A DNA stretch of 8,690 nt. It comes from an uncultured bacterium (GTDB taxonomy: Bacteria; Desulfobacterota; Desulfovibrionia; Desulfovibrionales; Desulfovibrionaceae). The translations under genes were made by a program, and so were the position numbers. The notes beneath the pieces were generated by a model. The model ran no database searches and was not told the origin of the DNA. It worked only from the letters and a program-made list of their open reading frames with translations. Location of the stretch: positions 1 through 8,690 of the forward strand of contig CAJMRA010000080.1 of assembly GCA_905215675.1 (NCBI GenBank), given 5' to 3'. How positions within the stretch are numbered: position 1 is the stretch's first letter; each line of letters starts with the position of its first letter. Below, one piece after another: positions 7,301 through 8,690 of the stretch.

Positions 7301-8503
7301 TTATCCTTTCACTGCGGCGATAATTTGCTCGGCGATATCGTCGGCGTCTACCACCTGATCAGCCAGTCCGGCATCCACGACGGCCTTGGGCATGCCGTAG
7401 ACGACGCAGGTCGCTTCGCTCTGGGCAATGAGCCAACCGCCCTTTTCCTTGAGCACGCGAGCGCCGTCGACGCCGTCGGAACCCATCCCCGTCAGCATGA
7501 CGCCCAGAACGCGCCGCCCCATGCATTTGCCCGCCGTTTCCATGAGCAGATTGACCGTAGGCTTGTACAGGGCGCTCTTGGGCTCGTCCGTCACCAGAAC
7601 TTCCGCAAGCGGCCCGCGCATCTGAACGCCGATATGTCTGCCGCCGGGACAGATATAGGCATGTCCGTTGACGAGCTTGTCGCCGTTGACAGCTTCGGTG
7701 ACGGAAAGGGCGCAGACGCCGTCCAGCCGTTTGGCAAAGGGGCCGGTGAAGCTGGCCGGCATATGCTGCGCGACAAGAATGCAGGCGGGCAGGTTCGCCG
7801 GAAGCGCCGACAGGATTTTCTGGACTACGGGCGGCCCGCCGGTGGAGACGCCGATGACGACCAGATCCCGCGCGCCGCGGCACCTTGCGCCGACCGTCTG
7901 GACAGGACGCGACGCCGGTGTCGCCCCGAACGACTGCCCCTGTGCGAATCCCCCTCCAAGGAGGGGCGTCGTCGTGCCCGGGCGAGGTCTGGAAGGCGTT
8001 CTGGGAACGGACGGCGTGGGGGAGGAGGGCAGGCGTGAGGAGAGAGGGGGCGTCGTCGGCGTGGAAGCGGGGCGCATGGTCTGCCGCTGCGACGAATACT
8101 TGAGACGGATGAAAGCCTTGCGCCGGGCAAGAAGCTTGACCTTGCGCCGGATCTCGTCGCCGAACGCGTCCTTGTCGTTGGCCATGGTCTTGGGAATGAA
8201 ATCCATGGCTCCGGCTTCCATGGCCTTGAGCGTCGCTTCGGCGCCGAATTCCGTCAGAGAGCTGATCATGATGACGGGCAGGGGGTTGCTGCTCATCAGC
8301 TGCTTGAGCGTTTCAAGGCCGTCCATGCGCGGCATTTCCAGATCCAGCGTGATGACATCCGGCTGGAGCTGCTTGACTTTTTCCAGGCAGTCTACGCCGT
8401 CACGGGCGGTGCCTACAACCTCTATACCTGCGTCCTGGGTCAGGTAGGAGGAAATGGCGTTACGCATGAACGCTGAATCATCCACAACAAGAACGCGGAT
8501 CAC
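7301..8503 (-). CDS. cheB: Chemotaxis methylesterase/glutamine deamidase CheB
   Basis: Removes methyl groups from receptor glutamates, and in many members deamidates glutamines, when its receiver is phosphorylated by CheA. Receiver about 1-125: Asp8 and Asp9, phospho-acceptor Asp54 (LDLEMPRMDG), Ser81/Ser82 and Lys105. Lys105 is followed by Thr (IPKT), not the usual Pro. Linker about 137-212, unusually long and rich in Pro, Ser, Thr and Arg. Methylesterase about 213-400 with the catalytic triad Ser220 (GVSTGGP), His247 (AQHMP) and Asp343 (LTGMGSDG), and the CPGG segment at 285-288. The start is GTG, chosen because it gives the family's usual MIRVLVVDDS opening and has AGGAG seven bases upstream. 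It is the first gene after the promoter at 8547-8575. At 400 residues it is about 50 longer than E. coli CheB, explained by the linker. Confidence 0.97.
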   Translation of the reverse strand: MIRVLVVDDSAFMRNAISSYLTQDAGIEVVGTARDGVDCLEKVKQLQPDVITLDLEMPRMDGLETLKQLMSSNPLPVIMISSLTEFGAEATLKAMEAGAMDFIPKTMANDKDAFGDEIRRKVKLLARRKAFIRLKYSSQRQTMRPASTPTTPPLSSRLPSSPTPSVPRTPSRPRPGTTTPLLGGGFAQGQSFGATPASRPVQTVGARCRGARDLVVIGVSTGGPPVVQKILSALPANLPACILVAQHMPASFTGPFAKRLDGVCALSVTEAVNGDKLVNGHAYICPGGRHIGVQMRGPLAEVLVTDEPKSALYKPTVNLLMETAGKCMGRRVLGVMLTGMGSDGVDGARVLKEKGGWLIAQSEATCVVYGMPKAVVDAGLADQVVDADDIAEQIIAAVKG

Positions 8504-8510
8504 GACCTTG

Positions 8511-8518
8511 CTCCTCTC
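8511..8518 (-). promoter_or_regulatory. Strong ribosome binding site for GTG-initiated cheB
   Basis: On the minus strand GAGAGGAG ends seven bases before the GTG start codon at 8503. The strong Shine-Dalgarno and good spacing decide the choice of GTG; the next in-frame ATG, at residue 13, would remove the first receiver strand and both metal-binding aspartates. Confidence 0.8.
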
Positions 8519-8546
8519 GAATAGACCTTGCGAATAATGCTGACAA

Positions 8547-8575
8547 ATACTAACGGTATCACGGCGTTTTTACAA
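8547..8575 (-). promoter_or_regulatory. Sigma-70-type promoter of the che operon
   Basis: On the minus strand TTGTAA (8570-8575) is followed by a 17-base spacer and TAGTAT (8547-8552). The -35 matches four and the -10 five of six consensus bases. Transcription would start near 8540, giving an untranslated leader of about 37 bases before cheB. The sequence just upstream is T-rich on this strand and could act as an UP element. No sigma-54 or sigma-28 (flagellar) motif was seen in this region, so the operon looks housekeeping-driven. Confidence 0.6.
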
Positions 8576-8599
8576 ATAGAAAAAATAGAAAAAAAAAGC
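8576..8599. promoter_or_regulatory. A/T tract between divergent promoters
   Basis: Bases 8576-8599 are almost pure A on the plus strand, broken by T and G at two TAG steps, in an otherwise GC-rich window. The tract directly abuts the -35 elements of both the che promoter (minus) and the tRNA promoter (plus), where UP elements bind the RNA polymerase alpha subunit. A shared UP element or an intrinsically bent spacer is inferred. Confidence 0.4.
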
Positions 8600-8628
8600 T
8601 TGCCAAGAAGGGAAGTTTTCCGTAGAGT
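8600..8628 (+). promoter_or_regulatory. Sigma-70-type promoter of tRNA-Pro
   Basis: TTGCCA (8600-8605), a 17-base spacer and TAGAGT (8623-8628) lie just ahead of the tRNA. Transcription would start near 8635, leaving a 5' leader of only about six bases before tRNA position 1 for RNase P to remove. Position and spacing are good; matches to consensus are five of six at -35 and four of six at -10. Confidence 0.6.
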
Positions 8629-8640
8629 GCCTTTTGTCAA

Positions 8641-8690
8641 CGGGATGTGGCTCAGTTTGGCTAGAGCGCAGCGTTCGGGACGCTGAGGCC
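8641..8690 (+). tRNA. tRNA-Pro (anticodon CGG), 5' part only
   Basis: The first 50 bases of a tRNA are present and the gene runs off the window. Acceptor 5' strand CGGGATG (8641-8647); D stem GCTC/GAGC (8650-8653 with 8664-8667); anticodon stem CAGCG/CGCTG (8669-8673 with 8681-8685) closing the loop TTCGGGA. The anticodon is CGG at 8676-8678, with G37 after it, as in proline tRNAs. The anticodon arm closely resembles E. coli tRNA-Pro(CGG) as I remember it. The T arm and 3' acceptor strand are outside the window, so acceptor pairing cannot be checked. Confidence 0.92.

Noticed and set aside
5394..7358. A 654-codon open frame on the plus strand opposite the HEAT gene
   Set aside because: It mirrors the codon bias of the HEAT gene, shows no family motif, and the HEAT frame has clear periodic helix repeats and operon context.
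8517..8546. Second minus-strand promoter: TTGTCA, 17-base spacer, TATTCG
   Set aside because: The -35 is good, but the -10 matches only three bases and transcription would begin at or inside the cheB ribosome binding site, which makes it unlikely to drive cheB.

Overview
The window holds one compact chemotaxis operon, read entirely on the minus strand, and the first 50 bases of a divergent tRNA gene at the right edge. From right to left (the direction of transcription) the genes are cheB (receptor methylesterase), a 643-residue HEAT-repeat protein of unknown role, cheR (receptor methyltransferase), cheY (single-domain response regulator) and cheA (histidine kinase). A G/C-rich hairpin with a short U-tract closes the operon just after cheA. 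GC-rich coding sequence, the cheB-HEAT-cheR order and a CheA with several HPt domains suggest a motile Desulfovibrio-like sulfate reducer (Desulfovibrionaceae). That placement is from memory of similar clusters and is not demonstrated by the sequence alone.

Layout: 1-108 is the operon end, with a perfect 11-bp inverted repeat and the intrinsic terminator. 109-3132 is cheA, 3188-3556 cheY, 3640-5343 cheR, 5349-7280 the HEAT gene and 7301-8503 cheB. 8504-8640 is a divergent regulatory region with one sigma-70-type promoter facing cheB and another facing tRNA-Pro(CGG), which starts at 8641 and runs off the window. No gene-free stretch exceeds 140 bases.

How the genes work together: CheA autophosphorylates and passes phosphate to CheY (motor output) and CheB (adaptation). 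CheR and CheB add and remove methyl groups on receptor glutamates. No cheW, cheD, cheZ/cheC or receptor gene lies in the window, so the rest of the pathway must be encoded elsewhere.

The unusual parts are accessory. CheR carries about 286 residues of low-complexity sequence with ten Phe-Gly motifs ahead of its catalytic domain. CheB has a roughly 75-residue Pro/Ser/Thr/Arg linker that shares a short SSRL-type motif with CheR. CheA has three HPt-like modules, the last with Thr in place of the phospho-accepting His, and a perfect 90-bp direct repeat in an Ala/Pro linker. The HEAT protein is encoded directly before the FG-rich CheR with overlapping translation signals. A HEAT solenoid next to an FG-rich disordered tail resembles, in principle, the importin/FG-nucleoporin pairing; that is a hypothesis only.
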